From Paramecium octaurelia (Eukaryota; Ciliophora; Oligohymenophorea; Peniculida; Parameciidae): a DNA stretch of 64,000 nucleotides. The position numbers and the translations under genes are program-made. Of this stretch, positions 1 to 11,360 are shown one piece after another (the first letter of the stretch is position 1; every line of letters begins with the position of its first letter). The notes beneath the pieces were generated by a model. That model was not told where the DNA came from. It ran no database searches and worked only from the letters and a program-made list of their open reading frames with translations. The stretch is taken from assembly GCA_905182995.1 (NCBI GenBank), contig CAJJDP010000002.1, positions 310,001 to 374,000 of the forward strand. The letters are read 5' to 3'.

Positions 1-674
1 CTTTTTGAATTCTCTTCTGTTGATTACTTTTCTATAATGTTAAAACCTGTCAATTCTTTCATCTTCATGATGTTCAGCTTGGATCAAGAGCAATTATTCA
101 AACTTTTCAGCTGATCGCTTCAACTCTTGAACTAAGAAGTCATCCAGATGTTTATTAATTTCTACAGCTCTAAGGAGAATGTGTATGGAGACATAACTTA
201 TTCTACTGTGAAACCTTTCTTATCCTAATTGCCTATATTTGACTTTGATTTGATTGAAAAAGGACTAGCACAACAACTTAATGGCTTATAATAAGAAATT
301 ACCCACCATTTTACTATATTGATTGACATACAATCTAAATAGATTTACTGATATTTACTTTTTTCCAGTCAATTTAAAGAATTCTTCGTTTCCTGCTTTG
401 TGACGCCCTCTGCATCGAACTCCAGTTGCGTATAGGGTTTTGAGTTCCTCTTGGGAAAACTCTTCCTTATAATTAGTAAACATTTCCCATCTATGATAAC
501 AATTTTCAATAACTTTTTTTTTAAATCAAATGTATTTTAGACTTTGATACCGGTTGTTAATTCGAAAATACGAGCAACTTAAGTCCAACTTTTGCATTTT
601 TTTCCTCCATAGGTTTCGACAACTTCAATTAATTGTTTCTATATATCTTCATTATATTGAGTTCGAGCCGACAT
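1..674 (-). CDS. Myb/SANT-like protein, 3' end outside window
   Basis: Not a named family I can fix with certainty. The ATG at 674 begins MSARTQYNEDIQKQL, followed by a helix-turn-helix-like stretch with WTQVARIFEL and ENCYHRWEMF, which has the spacing of tryptophans seen in Myb/SANT or trihelix DNA-binding domains. The frame then stays open to base 1, so the C-terminus is outside the window. Reading the whole as one frame fails at a run of nine A (minus strand, about 519-527): either a 38-nt intron (GTATCAAAG ... AAAG) lies there or the run carries an indel. A second, 24-nt intron (GTAAATATC ... TTTAG, about 338-361) is likely. A nuclear DNA-binding role is inferred only from the fold resemblance. 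Confidence 0.55.
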
Positions 675-895
675 AGCAGAAGATAAAATAAATTTGTTAT
701 TTTCATCATCTATACATTTAGAATTAGAATTTTGGAAAATTATTTTATGCCCAAATCAAATTTTTGCATCCTTTATTTTTATATATATTTTTTTTTTCCA
801 AAAGATAATAATAACGAAGGGTATACTTCATTCTTAACATTTTATCAAGAGGAAGAGATATATTTTATATATATTATAAATCCGTTTTTATTAAT

Positions 896-1558
896 ATGTA
901 AAAATTATACATATTAGCCTTGCTATTGGCCATAGCGATAGGTCAAGAGAGCTTTCTTGAAAAACAAAAGCATGTGAAATAACAGAAGGATTTATCGACA
1001 GAAATATATACAATTAAAAAAAAAGGATTGCCAACATTTTTGGGAAGAAGTTCAGATGACTCAATTAAAGAATAGTTATCATCTCTCTTGAATTACGAGG
1101 AAGCTCTTAAATTAACAACCTCTGAAACTAGTGAGCATACAATCAAATTCGTCGAATCCATGTTCATAATTGATTAACCAAATCCAAATGCAGTCAGAGC
1201 TACAGAGAAACCAGATTATCATCTTTTTGAGAACAGCGTATAATAGAAGAAGGTTTATAGCAACGAAAAAGTGACTACATTTTAAGATGGTTGTATTTAT
1301 GTTTTTAGTGAATGCAATTTCAAGGGAGAACATGCAAAGTCATGTCCAGGAGATAATGTGACATTCTTTGGATTACCTTTTGAAGTGTTATCCATTCATT
1401 TACCTGAAGGAGGATCCTTGAGTCTAATCTAAGAAAATGGAACAACTGCCTATACAATTACTAATAAATGTATGAGAAGCAGACCTATTGAATTCCTTTT
1501 TGTTGAAGGTGCAATTCAATAATCATTTGGAAATGGACAAATATACATAGACTAATGA
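896..1558 (+). CDS. secreted protein with crystallin-like domain
   Basis: A single exon encoding 220 residues. It starts with a clear signal peptide (MQKLYILALLLAIAIGQ, cleavage near residue 17), so the product is probably secreted or enters a secretory organelle. The middle is charged. From about residue 130 comes a module with CIYVFSECNFKGEHAKSC, a pattern like the Greek-key motif of beta/gamma-crystallin folds (aromatic, then FxG) followed by a second Cys pair (NKCMRS). The same module, with the same Cys and FKGE spacing, ends the protein coded at 40442-43370. It converges on the membrane-protein gene at 1597 with only 38 bp between stops. The crystallin assignment is inference from the motif; function is unknown. 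Confidence 0.8.
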
Positions 1559-1596
1559 AGATATTCATTAGAATAATCAATTTTATTTCATGAAAT

Positions 1597-3691
1597 TCAC
1601 TCTTGATGATCATCAATTTAAACAATTCTTGATTGCTACATGTTGCTTTACAGTATTTTTGATTTATTCAATTTTCTATTCTCCATAACTTACTATTTGA
1701 CTTCATCCTTCATTTATTATTTCTCATTCTCATATTTACTATCAATAACATATCTTTATAGTAAAATTCATATAATTACCTCTCAAACTTTGTTTGTTTG
1801 TCCTCTTCTCTAAGTAGATGCTCATCATCAAATTCAGGAAGGTAGGGATCTTCAATATTGTTTTCATATCTAAGTTGAGATTGAAAGATAAATGGAATCT
1901 AAAATTAAAAGAAAGGACTCTCCCCAAAATGACTAAATTTGATTTATCTTAATTAATCATAACTAACGATTCCATGAGTACAAAGAATTTGGGCCAAGAC
2001 ATTTAAAAATTCATTGAGACTTAATCTTTCTGCACAAAGAGACATCATTTGAATTATTTAGGATCCTTCTCTGACTGTAAATTTCTGTACTCTGATCAAG
2101 AAAGTAATAAAACTCAAATAGAAGAGTTTGTTTTCTAATTTGATTATTATTAACAATAAGTTTACTTTGATCTCTAACTTTTTCAGCAGATCTATACAAT
2201 ACACACATTATGCTATAGGATAAGATTAAGCCTAAGACTTATAGATATCCAACAGGTTCAATCCAAAGCATTGTAATATACACAACTATTAACTCAGTGA
2301 AAATACCACTAAAAAAATAGGTTTGAACATTCCATAGGAACATCAATTTAAATGAGCTATTATTATTTTTAAATCATTACAATATTTTTAGCAATTAAAA
2401 AACTCCCAAAAATATAGTTATCCATACATAATAAGAAACATGAGACATTTATACGTTGTATCCATTTGAAAATAAGTCATCGTATTCATGGTTATAGAAG
2501 GCAGCACAGAAACAAAAGATTCCCTCAAAAAATGAAATTATCAATTATATATAAGGTGTTTCATCGTCCCAAATGTATTCGTGTATACCATAATCTTCAA
2601 ATAGAATTTCGAATTAGAGATTGAGGTACTTATCAGAACCAAATAATTCTTTGTATCTTTGATGCTAAAGTTGGATTTCATAGATCTTCTCCTTAATCAA
2701 CCTTCTAAGTAGAGTGTCTTCTTCCTTATAAATGGCAGGATCGTCAATGGCTTATCAAATATTACATCAAAATTACCTTCCTTGTTGAAATTGAATATCT
2801 TGAATTACTCCATATATTGAAAACTGTAAGTTAGATTGTTATCAAAATAATCCTTGATTAGGGTTCGTAGTTCCTTTTAAGAGAGTCCATCGATTTACAT
2901 GGAATTCGTCTCACAGTGTATTCTTAATTGAGCCTCCAAGTATTTGCTGAACAAACTGTTAACTACACACAGACTATAAGTGATTTTGTCTGGTTCATCA
3001 GCTATGTAGTTTGACCAGGAAACTCTGTCGATAAAAGCTTTTTAAGTTTAATGCATTTTCATTGACAAAACCTTGAACATCCAAATGCCAAGAGTATGAG
3101 AGGCTGCTGCACAAATAACCATTATAAGAGGTTGCCAATCAAACGATTTTTTAACTGAAAGATACTTATTTTAGAAGGCAGTTCCTGGAATGAGTATTAA
3201 CCAATCTTCTAGTAAATAGACTAAACCCATTAGGAGGAAAGAGCAAAATATTGTATTGGGAGTGACGTTGTTGATCCAACTACGAAAGAAGGCTCTGAAT
3301 AATTGGTAAAGAGCTAAGTAATGAACGATACTGTAATAGGCTAACTTATATTTTATACGATTGTTACTGCGTGAATGGTTAAGGCTAATTGAATAAATTC
3401 GAATATCGCGCAAGTGAAAACAAGAGAAAATGAAAACCGGAAGGGTTAAGCCAATTCATGAGGGGAATTCTTGGTTGGATGTTGCAGGTTCAAGATTTTG
3501 CTATTGATATTAAAACATCAAATGTACTAAATAAAGGCGATGAGGAAGGCAGCAATACACCAAAGTCTAATGAAAAACTAAGAAGCATAAAGAGCAGCAA
3601 CATCTGTCTTAACAAGATATCGCAAAAGGGAGATTGAAATGATTGGCTGTGATCCAAGCCATCCCACCGAATAAACTGCATTTTATAACAT
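1597..3691 (-). CDS. multi-pass membrane protein, unknown family
   Basis: Seven exons with introns of 27, 23, 26, 24, 31 and 26 nt. Removing them leaves 1,938 nt, 645 residues, with no internal TGA. The ATG at 3691 gives MLQNAVYSVGWLGSQP, soon followed by hydrophobic segments: one around LWCIAAFLIAF, a second around FSLVFTCAIFEFIQLAL, and more near IFCSFLLMGLVYLLEDW, MVICAAASHTLGIW, IISFFEGIFCFCAAF, YVWITIFLGVF, FTELIVVYITMLW and LFYLSFITFLI. The tail is charged and ends in a Gln/Lys-rich cytoplasmic-looking segment. I do not recognise the family; a channel, transporter or scramblase are all possible. Several introns end in AAG rather than TAG, which this gene helps establish for the genome. 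Confidence 0.78.
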
Positions 3692-3851
3692 TATTAAATT
3701 AACTATTTCCAAAGTTTTCGAAATAAAAATGGCCCACATCTCAGTTTACAGTTGTCTATTGCATTCTTCATATTGTTGAATAATTAGGTGTTTAAAAAGA
3801 ATGAGACTGTAAAAACCACGTAATAGATTAATACTAATTTTATGATTATAT

Positions 3852-3897
3852 ACTTCATAAGAAGTATCAAAATATATTATAAACTTCATAAGAAGTA
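3852..3897. repeat. 15-bp direct repeat at phosphatase gene end
   Basis: The 15-mer acttcataagaagta occurs at 3852-3866 and again at 3883-3897. The second copy holds the last codons and stop of the phosphatase gene on the minus strand; the first lies just downstream in its 3' flank. It looks like a short local duplication of the gene terminus. Confidence 0.6.
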
Positions 3898-4906
3898 AGG
3901 TAATACACTTTTTGGATTGACGCTTTTGGCACTTTCAGGGACTTCTTTGAATGTCTTCCAAGTTTGATTCAAATTTTCATCCAAACACAAAATGGAAGCA
4001 ATGTTACCACATCTATAGCAATAATTGGGAGCAGACCAGACAGTCACCAAATTTTATTCCTAAGATAGGACTAAAGAATTACTGGGAACCAATATTTGTA
4101 GCCTTCCATGACCAATTGATGTGCTCTGCAAATGAGTGTGAGATCATTGAGTCTACAAAATTCCTTAGTCACCTTAGCTCCGAATAGATAGCCGGCTCCT
4201 CTTGAATTCACAGCCCAATATTCTACTTCTTCTGGATCAGACCACATCAAATCACAAAAGGGACCTTCATGTGGGATTTCAATCTAATATGGGAGAAATT
4301 ATAATATATCATTTTTACCTTTCTGTCAATGGTTCTTATTTGGTCAATAGTTCTCATGTCTGGGGATAAGCCACCGTGAACACAAAGGATTTGACCCTCA
4401 ATCAAAGCGGCCAGTGGAAGACAATCGAATACATCCATAAATAATCTCCATGGACTGCAATTCCCGTATTTACGAAGTAATTCTTCATAGAAACCGTAGA
4501 CCTGAGTGCATTGACGGGATTCATGATTGCCACGAAGCAACATAATCTTGCCAGGGTACTTGACTAAGATTCAAAATAATCATGTTACCTTTCAAACACA
4601 AGAGGTACTCCATGGTTTCAACAGAATTATATCCTCGATCCACAAAGTCGCCGATGAAGATGTAGTTTGCAGAGGAGATATCTCCTCCTTCTTTCATGAG
4701 AGCTTGCAAATCGTAGAATTAGCCTGGGGTGTTATTAAAATGATAATACCATGAATATCTCCACATACATTCACGGGTGCACGTACCGGTTATACGTTGG
4801 ATTCTTCAAGAAAGATTTCCTTTGCTCTATCGCAGATCAGTTTGAGGTCTCGCTCTGGTAAACATCCTCCGCTTAGGAGTGTAGCAATATGTCTGTCTAT
4901 GTCCAT
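3886..4906 (-). CDS. PPP-family Ser/Thr phosphatase, PP6/PP4 type
   Basis: Catalytic subunit of a PP2A-like phosphatase. Five exons (introns 26, 25, 35 and 23 nt) give 303 residues, the usual length. All metal-site motifs are present: [22 protein letters not shown] and [22 protein letters not shown], near the C-terminus, is typical of PP4 and PP6. The last residues are PYFL, matching the PP6/Sit4 ending and able to accept the carboxymethylation known for this group. The N-terminus ([17 protein letters not shown]) and LEESNVQPV also suit PP6, while [15 protein letters not shown] resembles PP4, so I leave the choice open. Such enzymes work with regulatory subunits in cell-cycle and DNA-damage control. 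No residue looks defective. Confidence 0.95.
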
Positions 4907-4954
4907 TTTTGAAAAATAGTTAATTAAATTATTATAGATTAATTAAGTTTCTAA

Positions 4955-6359
4955 ATGCTTAAAAATGATAAACCCGTAATTATAGATGATTAATATTTGC
5001 TAACATCTGTTTATTATACTGGTAGAAACTCTGTTTACTATAATGCAGTGCTAGTCAAAGATGATCACAAAAGCGCTGACATACTAGTATAAATAGTATA
5101 GTTTGGAACACATTAAAATAGGTTACTAATCAGTCATAATGCTATTGCAGATTATATAAAAAAACCAGCGACAGTATAATTCATACTCTAAATAAGATGG
5201 TATCACTCCTAACATTCACCAATTTGGAATTCTCAAAGTAGGAGAAACATCTTATCATTACATTGTACAATAGAAAGTGGGACCCTCATTGAAATTGTGT
5301 TTTTAATTGATGAAGCGTAAATTTTCAATTTAGACTATTGCTTTAATTGCTTTGAAAATGGTATTTGTGTGTTAACTAAGTTAAGATCACTCATCTCTCA
5401 TAATTACATTCGTTAAATGTAATTCATAGATGCTTAAAATTATCCAATCTAATTACTACTCTCTCCTCTGATATATATTTCACTCACTTCGAATATTCCT
5501 CAAAATACATGGATAAAAACGGCAAGATCCTACTCAACAACAAAAATAAACTCAACCTTTATATAAATAAATTCTCATCCATTGGGACACATTTAAAACA
5601 ATGTACATTAACATCTTTTATTTCTAAGTTCCTTGTCCAAGGGATGACCTAGAATCCTTATTCTATGTTTTGTTGCACATCATAACATCCGGCAAATTTT
5701 TGCCTTCTTAACCTAATGTGAAACGCTCAGAGAAACTCAAATATTATTATGAAATTAAACAAAGATTCGTCCCTGAAAGAGAACTTAAGGGATTCCCAGA
5801 ATAGTTTCTGCAATTATATCATGCCATCAGATTACTGTCTCCTCATGAATTCCCTAATTATGATCTATTGAAACAACCATTTTTTTAATTATTAGGCCAA
5901 AATGATCTGCAACTATAATTCGACTGGATTCATCTACTCAGACCCAAAAAGAGAAATAGTACATCCACCAGTCCTGTCAGAATCAGTAAATTAAAACATG
6001 CTGGAAGTGTTGATAATATGGCATTTATTCAATAAATCAAGAAGTAAGATTCAATTACAGATGCTATCTCTCCAGACAGACAAGGAAAATCAACGATGAA
6101 ACATTTTGCATTCCCCACCAGTAGAAATACAACTGCACACTAATTACCTGCTATACAAGAAAGGTAAGAAGGAACCTAAAATTCTATTAATTAATAAAAC
6201 CAATATAAGAAGAAGTTCGGAGGACTCTCCATTGTCATTTGTAAACAATAAGATACAAGTTCCTCGTCTTCAGGCAATGTGAGTTCTATGAGTGATGACA
6301 CTTCAGAAGTTGACACAAAACCACTGAATGGAGTCATTGGTAAACTAGATTTTGATTGA
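4955..6359 (+). CDS. casein kinase 1-like pseudokinase
   Basis: Four exons (introns 22, 25 and 26 nt) leave exactly 444 codons. The fold is CK1-like: GITPNIHQFGILKVGE and VGPSLKLCF match the CK1 hinge region, and RDDLESLFYVLLHI is the hallmark CK1 helix after the activation segment, followed by a conserved C-lobe (FDWIHLLRPK). The catalytic sites are changed. The HRDxKPxN loop reads VIHRCLKLSNLI, with Cys in place of the proton-accepting Asp, and where DFG should stand there is THFEY. The protein is therefore predicted to be inactive and to act as a scaffold or allosteric partner. The last 130 residues are Ser/Gln-rich. It lies 33 bp upstream of the Rab gene on the same strand. Confidence 0.85.
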
Positions 6360-6392
6360 AAATGTTTGTATATTAATTATTTATCGACTAAT

Positions 6393-7114
6393 ATGGAAGA
6401 AAATCAAAATCTAAAAATTATTCTTCTCGGGAACTCAAATGCCGGCAAAACAAGTTTAATCATCAAATTCAAAACAGACAGGTTCTCTTTCGATTCTGTC
6501 AACACTATTGGAATTGATTTGAATATGGAGAAAAATGTAAGGATCAACAATCAGCTATACGATATTGCTATATGGGATACGGCTGGTTAGGAAATCTATA
6601 TAAAGATGGTCAAATTTTCAGCTAAAGTAAATGCATTCCCTGAAGATATTTATAGGATGCAAATACAGCAATGATTTGCTTTGATTTGAGTGAGTCCAAT
6701 TCTCTCGAAAGTGTAGCCACCTGGATCTAATTACTAAGAGAAGAAGGCCCGTAAAATATTCAAATAATTATTATTGGGACAAAAAAGGATCTACCCAGCA
6801 AATATACTTAAGAATAACTTTAGCAAATATAAAATGCATGGAAAGCTAATTTTAATAATGGCTTTCCTATCCTGTTAACTTCCTCCAAAACTGGAGAAGG
6901 TCTAAAGGAGGCTTTTCAAACTGCCTTTGAATTAGGAGCAAAGGCTAAATAGGATTCCGCTATTTAACAAGACTAGTAGGTCTATAAGAGTTTTAAAATT
7001 AGTACATCTTAAATTCAACCACCACAAAACTAAAAGGTTATTGCCTTAATCTCTAATACTACAACTCCAAAGGGCAGTGAATTAAAACCTAGATCTGAAT
7101 CAGGTTGCTGTTGA
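6393..7114 (+). CDS. Rab-family small GTPase
   Basis: One 29-nt intron; 230 residues. All guanine-nucleotide motifs are intact: P-loop GNSNAGKTS, switch I with TIGIDLNM, DTAGQ, and GTKKD for base recognition, with TSSKTG as the G5 loop. The C-terminus ends SGCC, the double-cysteine signal for geranylgeranylation by Rab GGTase, so the protein should cycle between cytosol and a membrane. A Q/S-rich hypervariable tail of about 60 residues precedes the cysteines. The start is the ATG at 6393 (MEENQNLKIILLGN), because upstream in-frame codons lack an ATG. Subfamily is not clear; the sequence deviates enough from Rab1, 5, 7 and 11 that I do not name one. Confidence 0.95.
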
Positions 7115-7380
7115 ATTTATTTGAATTATAATTAATTCATGAATTAATGGCTCTTCTAATTTTTATCATTTTTAATTATAACTCTTGAATGAATTAAAGA
7201 GTGCAAATATTTAAAGAATTTTGATGTTTAAAAATATTTTAATATTTTAATACCATAGAAGAATATAAAGATTAGTATATCGAATGTGTTTTTAGGTATT
7301 AAATACTGATAGTTCTTGAATGTTCTTTCTGATTTTTTAAGTAAAATTGTGGATAAAGTTAATTAATTAATTATTTAAAT

Positions 7381-8954
7381 ATGACAGATAGAAAGGCTTG
7401 GAATTAAAAAGTATGTAACCTTAAGATTGCTCTATTTTAGGAAGACATGGCGATTCTTTAATTAGTTAAGTAGTATGGGATAAAGAAGTGGACAATTGTG
7501 GCTGAAAAGATGAAAGAAGTTTATGGACTTTTCGGAAGGTCTGGAAAATAATGTAGAGAACGGTATCATAACCATCTTGATCCAACAATTAATAAAGAGC
7601 CTTGGAGTGAAAATGAAGAAAGAGTGATCTTTGTCGCACACAAAGAACATGGCAATAAGTGGGTATGAAAATAGTTAAATAAATTATTAGGCAGAAATTG
7701 CGAAACTGTTACCTGGGAGAACAGATAATGCAATAAAAAATCATTTCTACTCTACTTTAAGGAGAAGTCTGAGGAGAATCAATAAACTCATAGGAGACAA
7801 GAATAGTAATCCGCATGATTATATATTTAGCAAAGAAAAGGGTACCCAACAGATCAAGGATATTAAGCCAGGAGTCTTGTCTAAGATTTTCATACTCGCA
7901 GAAAAAAACCCATCTGAACTAAAAGATGATCACATGAAGAAGTTATGTTAGGCTTGCAAAGGATTACAAGACTCCATCTTAGAATTCGCTTAATCCAAGC
8001 AGAAATCCCATATTAATCAATTCAATGAGGAGAAGTTCAAACAACTGATTGACAAAATTATGGAATTCAAGTATTTCTTGCATTTATCATCAGTACTCTT
8101 TACACAAAACAAAGAGAGAGCAGATTAAAATTAAAGAAGAAAAACCACAAGAAGAGAAAAAGCAGAATTGAAGATGATGATGATGACGATGATTATACTA
8201 GTGATTACAAACACGAAGAAATTAGCAATTATGTTCCTCTTAAGAGATCTTCTAGACTAAATGCTAAAAAGAAAGTGGTAGAATTTTCATCTCATCTCTA
8301 GCATATTGATAAAGAAGATTACATTGATATATGCATCAGAACCAAGAAAGGTCCTCTCTTCAATATAATTCGTGATGAATTCGAAATCCAACAGGATAAT
8401 GAAGAAGTAAGTCTATCCTAATAAATCCTGTAGCAATAGTCTTCCAACAACTATCATTAACAATACAACTATGATTATCAGGGAACCAATAGTCCTAACA
8501 ATCAGCAAATGACTCCAGCCTTCCCTGTTTTGACTCCAAGACAGATATTCTTCTAAAAACCTACTAATCCATATCATGAAGAATTAGGCTTGCATGATGA
8601 TAATAATCCCTTGAGTAAATCTAATTTTGTTCCTATTGTCATTACAAAACCTTACACTTAATGCAGAGAGAAAAACCTTGATAGCATAGCTTAGTAATTA
8701 TAGCAAAAAATAAGTAAATTTCTCAATCAATTTTAGATGCCAATGCCGATAAATATATATATAACTAATAGGTCTCACAAGATTCAGATTTGGAAATCAA
8801 TATTGGAGAGGCTTTTGAAATTTAAAAGGATTACAAATCCCCAACCAGTAAATTTGGAATTGGTGGTTATAGTCCAAGTGCATTTAGAAAGTATAAAAAA
8901 GATCAGGAAACTGGTTTAGTTAACTTCATGGTTACACCTCATAATTATAAATGA
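7381..8954 (+). CDS. R2R3-type Myb domain protein
   Basis: Five exons (introns 30, 28, 23 and 23 nt), 489 residues. The N-terminal 115 residues hold two Myb repeats: KAWNQKEDMAILQLVKQYG ... RERYHNHLDP and EPWSENEERVIFVAHKEHG ... IKNHFYSTLRR, the latter matching the recognition helix of animal and plant c-Myb (NAIKNHF). This implies sequence-specific DNA binding in the nucleus. A lysine-rich stretch (KKKNHKKRKSR, a plausible nuclear localisation signal) is followed by a run of seven Asp. The C-terminal half is Gln/Asn/Pro-rich, as in activation regions, though that role is inference. The second intron sits between the second and third helices of repeat 2. Confidence 0.93.
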
Positions 8955-9385
8955 TGTATTGATTAATAATATGTTTTCAAAAATTCCATATACAAAATGC
9001 ATTTTCATCTATTTGTTATTCTATTCTCCTTATTTTAGTTACTTATGAATATTCAATCTCTTTAGTATATTCCCAATCTCAGTATTCTCAGTATGAATTT
9101 GATTAGTTCCATTTTATCTTACTATTTTTAATCTAAATTATTCTTTCAATAAGAATAACCTTTTTTTGACTACCATATTTCTAGTTATTTTTAATATAAA
9201 ATAATTATACAGATATTCTATTGCTCACTTTTTAGTTTAGTGATAAATCAGACTTCAAAAAATTGAATAAATATTACAACTCTTTTCAACTTATAACCAG
9301 AATTAATTTATTAAAGTTGTAAGAGTTTGAGAATAATATAATTCTGAATGATAGATCAATGAAGGATTATTAATTAAATTATTTT
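8955..9385. other. intergenic region upstream of SDR gene
   Basis: About 430 bp, AT-rich. A TGA-free reading frame runs 8997-9266 on the plus strand (89 residues, hydrophobic), and the SDR frame itself is open upstream to about 9168. Neither shows a recognisable motif, and with TGA as the only stop open frames of this size are expected by chance. An extra 5' exon of the SDR gene, for example a mitochondrial targeting peptide, cannot be excluded. Confidence 0.4.
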
Positions 9386-10199
9386 ATGTTTAAACCATTA
9401 AGTGGCAAGGTCATCACAGTTATAGGATCATCTGGATATGTAGGATCAAATGTAATCAAAAATGCTCTCTAATATGGGGCAGTGGTGAATGGAGTCTCTA
9501 GAAGTGGATAACCAACAAGCAAATCAAATTGGACTAGAGAAGTCAACTGGATTAAAGGTGATGCAATGAAAGCACATGAATTTAAAGATGTTTTATAAAA
9601 AAGTGATATTGTAATTCATACAATTGGAACACTAATTGACTCATCAGTTTTAAACAATAAAAAACCGTATATTTCATATTGACTAATTTAGAGGTGACCA
9701 AGGTACTTATGAATAAATGAATAGAGACACTGCTTTAAATGTTGTTAAAGAATTGATCAATACAAATGTAAAGTTTGTTTATGTGAGTGGTTCTGCTCAT
9801 CCACCCTTCTTAAAAAGATACTTAACTACCAAATAAGAAGTAGAATAACATATTTTGAATCTCTATCAAGTATGCATCAAAATAACATTTTAGTAATAAT
9901 AATTGAATCCAATCATTGTAAGACCAGGATTCATCTATAGTTTAACTTAAAGATGGTGGAGTGTTCCTTTAAAATATGATTTGGCAATATGGAAATGTGT
10001 ACATGACAATGCTTCAAAAATAATTCCTTAAAAATCATTTGTTGGATAAATCTTCAATGAATTCAAAGTTGATAGCTCAATTGATTTATAAGATGTTGTT
10101 GATTCATGTTTGGCTCCTTTGAAAATAGATTTAGTTGGAAAATCATTAAATAATTAAGAAATGGAAAAAGTTGCTTAACAGTTTAGAAATCAGCAATGA
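9386..10199 (+). CDS. atypical SDR, NDUFA9/COQ11-like
   Basis: Three exons (introns 25 and 24 nt), 254 residues. It starts MFKPLSGKVITVIGSSGYVG, where GxxGxxG is the Rossmann dinucleotide-binding turn, followed by SRSG and DIVIHTIGTL as in extended/atypical SDRs. YLTTK fits the YxxxK active-site spacing, and IIVRPGFIYS is the PG motif after it. The size and motifs resemble the mitochondrial group that includes complex I subunit NDUFA9 and yeast Coq11, where the protein binds NADPH with a structural or CoQ-assembly role; which of these applies is not decidable here. An in-frame ATG at 9359 would add nine residues. The last 200 bp are repeated at 11361-11560 by the large duplication. Confidence 0.88.
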
Positions 10200-10235
10200 T
10201 AATTAACAAATCTAATTATTTCTATAAATTTAAAA

Positions 10236-10890
10236 TCATTGAAATCCATATTAGGTTGATCCATCAATGCTAAATGGCATTTTAACTACATATGCAGGTA
10301 AATTCTTTTCTCCCTTTCCATTTATTATAGTACTGTAAACCTTTATTTCTGATTGTTCAAATAAGCTATAATAAATGTTATTCAATGGTCCATAGTCATC
10401 AAATAAACTAGCCATCAAAACATTAGAATCAACCGCTGTCCAATTTCCCAATAAAGTTGTTACGTGAGGGAATTTGTTCTCTATAGGCACTGCATAATCT
10501 TCTCTCTTAACAACACATGCAATCACTCTCTTTGGCAATAAAGCTACTGCATAGATTTGCATTTATTAGGGGAGATTCACTTTGAAATTTTTATAATATT
10601 CTGATTATTCTGCATCTTTATTATCTCCTATATAAAATGTAGTGATGTGAAGATTAGGAGGAGATCTGTAGGTTTTATTATTAGTTAATTCATAGTACAT
10701 GTCTTTAATTAATTAATTTCTTACATTAAACATCTTAATCTTAAGGGTAACGATTCATCAATATTTTAACAGCATCTAATACTTTTAGCCTCATATAAAC
10801 TTTGGATTCTTATTAATCGTTTGCAAAGACTCCCAAGTATAATGGAAGTGCTTAAATTGAGGCAATCAATGAAATCAAAATAATATTCAT
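10236..10890 (-). CDS. secreted 2H-phosphoesterase-like protein
   Basis: One 22-nt intron (GTAAGAAAT ... TTAAAG); 210 residues. The N-terminus MNIILISLIASIQALP is a signal peptide. Two motifs, LHITTFYIG and, about 65 residues later, PHVTTLLGNW, fit the paired HxT/S signatures of the 2H phosphoesterase superfamily (LigT, cyclic phosphodiesterases, AKAP18-like proteins), in which the two histidines flank the active site and act on 2',3'-cyclic or 2'-5' phosphodiester bonds. A secreted member is unusual and I mark the assignment as inference. Converges with the SDR gene, 36 bp between stops. An identical copy exists at 11597-12251. Confidence 0.75.
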
Positions 10891-11359
10891 AAATATTTTA
10901 ATAATCTAATTTTAATCTTATAGTCTCTATAAAATCAAATACATTCTTTTATACATTTGAATGTCTAATATAATTTAAGCTCTCCGCTTTTCACGTTCTT
11001 AGACTGCAGAATAGCTGCATATTTTAATTAGAAATATAACCTTCCTTTTCTGGTGACATTCTTACAATAAAAACTATTTTATTTTTTTTTCCTATTCTTT
11101 CAATGAATAAAATCACCAAATAATATATTTTTAAGAGTTTTAATGCAAGTAAAAAAAATTGAATATTAAATTTAAAATACATTTTATATTGGAATTTTGC
11201 CATGACATAACATCCTGTATTAGTTGTGGTTATTATTTAGTATACATTATAATAACCATATTTGTTTTTAATGTATAATTTATTCAAACGAATATATTAT
11301 GCTTCTAATCATCAGCTTTTTCATTTATTTTAACACTTTTTTACATTTATTTTCATTAT
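10891..11359. other. non-genic flank inside the duplicated block
   Basis: Upstream flank of the 2H-like gene. No coding frame recognised. A patch near 10979-11020 (ctctccgcttttcacg ... ctgcagaatagctgca) is visibly richer in GC than its surroundings and could hide a small RNA or a regulatory site, but I see no tRNA or snRNA signature. The same sequence recurs in copy 2. Confidence 0.35.
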
Positions 11360-11360
11360 N
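11360..11360. other. assembly gap (single N)
   Basis: The only ambiguous base in the window. It sits exactly between the two copies of the 1,360-bp repeat, marking a scaffold join. Confidence 0.98.

Larger units (their letters stand above)
10000..11359. repeat. 1,360-bp direct repeat, copy 1
   Basis: This block, from tacatgacaatg to tttcattat, is repeated at 11361-12720, offset by 1,361 bp. Every line I compared is identical, including the coding frame of the 2H-like gene. A single N at 11360 separates the copies. The pattern is that of two contig ends that overlap but were joined with a gap character. Confidence 0.97.

Noticed and set aside
732-917. Plus-strand 61-codon frame ending in the signal-peptide gene
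   Set aside because: It is Phe/Tyr/Ile-rich sequence from AT-rich DNA in another frame; the real gene starts at 896 with a clean signal peptide.
10979-11020. GC-richer patch as a tRNA or snRNA
   Set aside because: No cloverleaf arms, T-loop consensus or Sm-site pattern could be found; kept only as a remark in the region entry.
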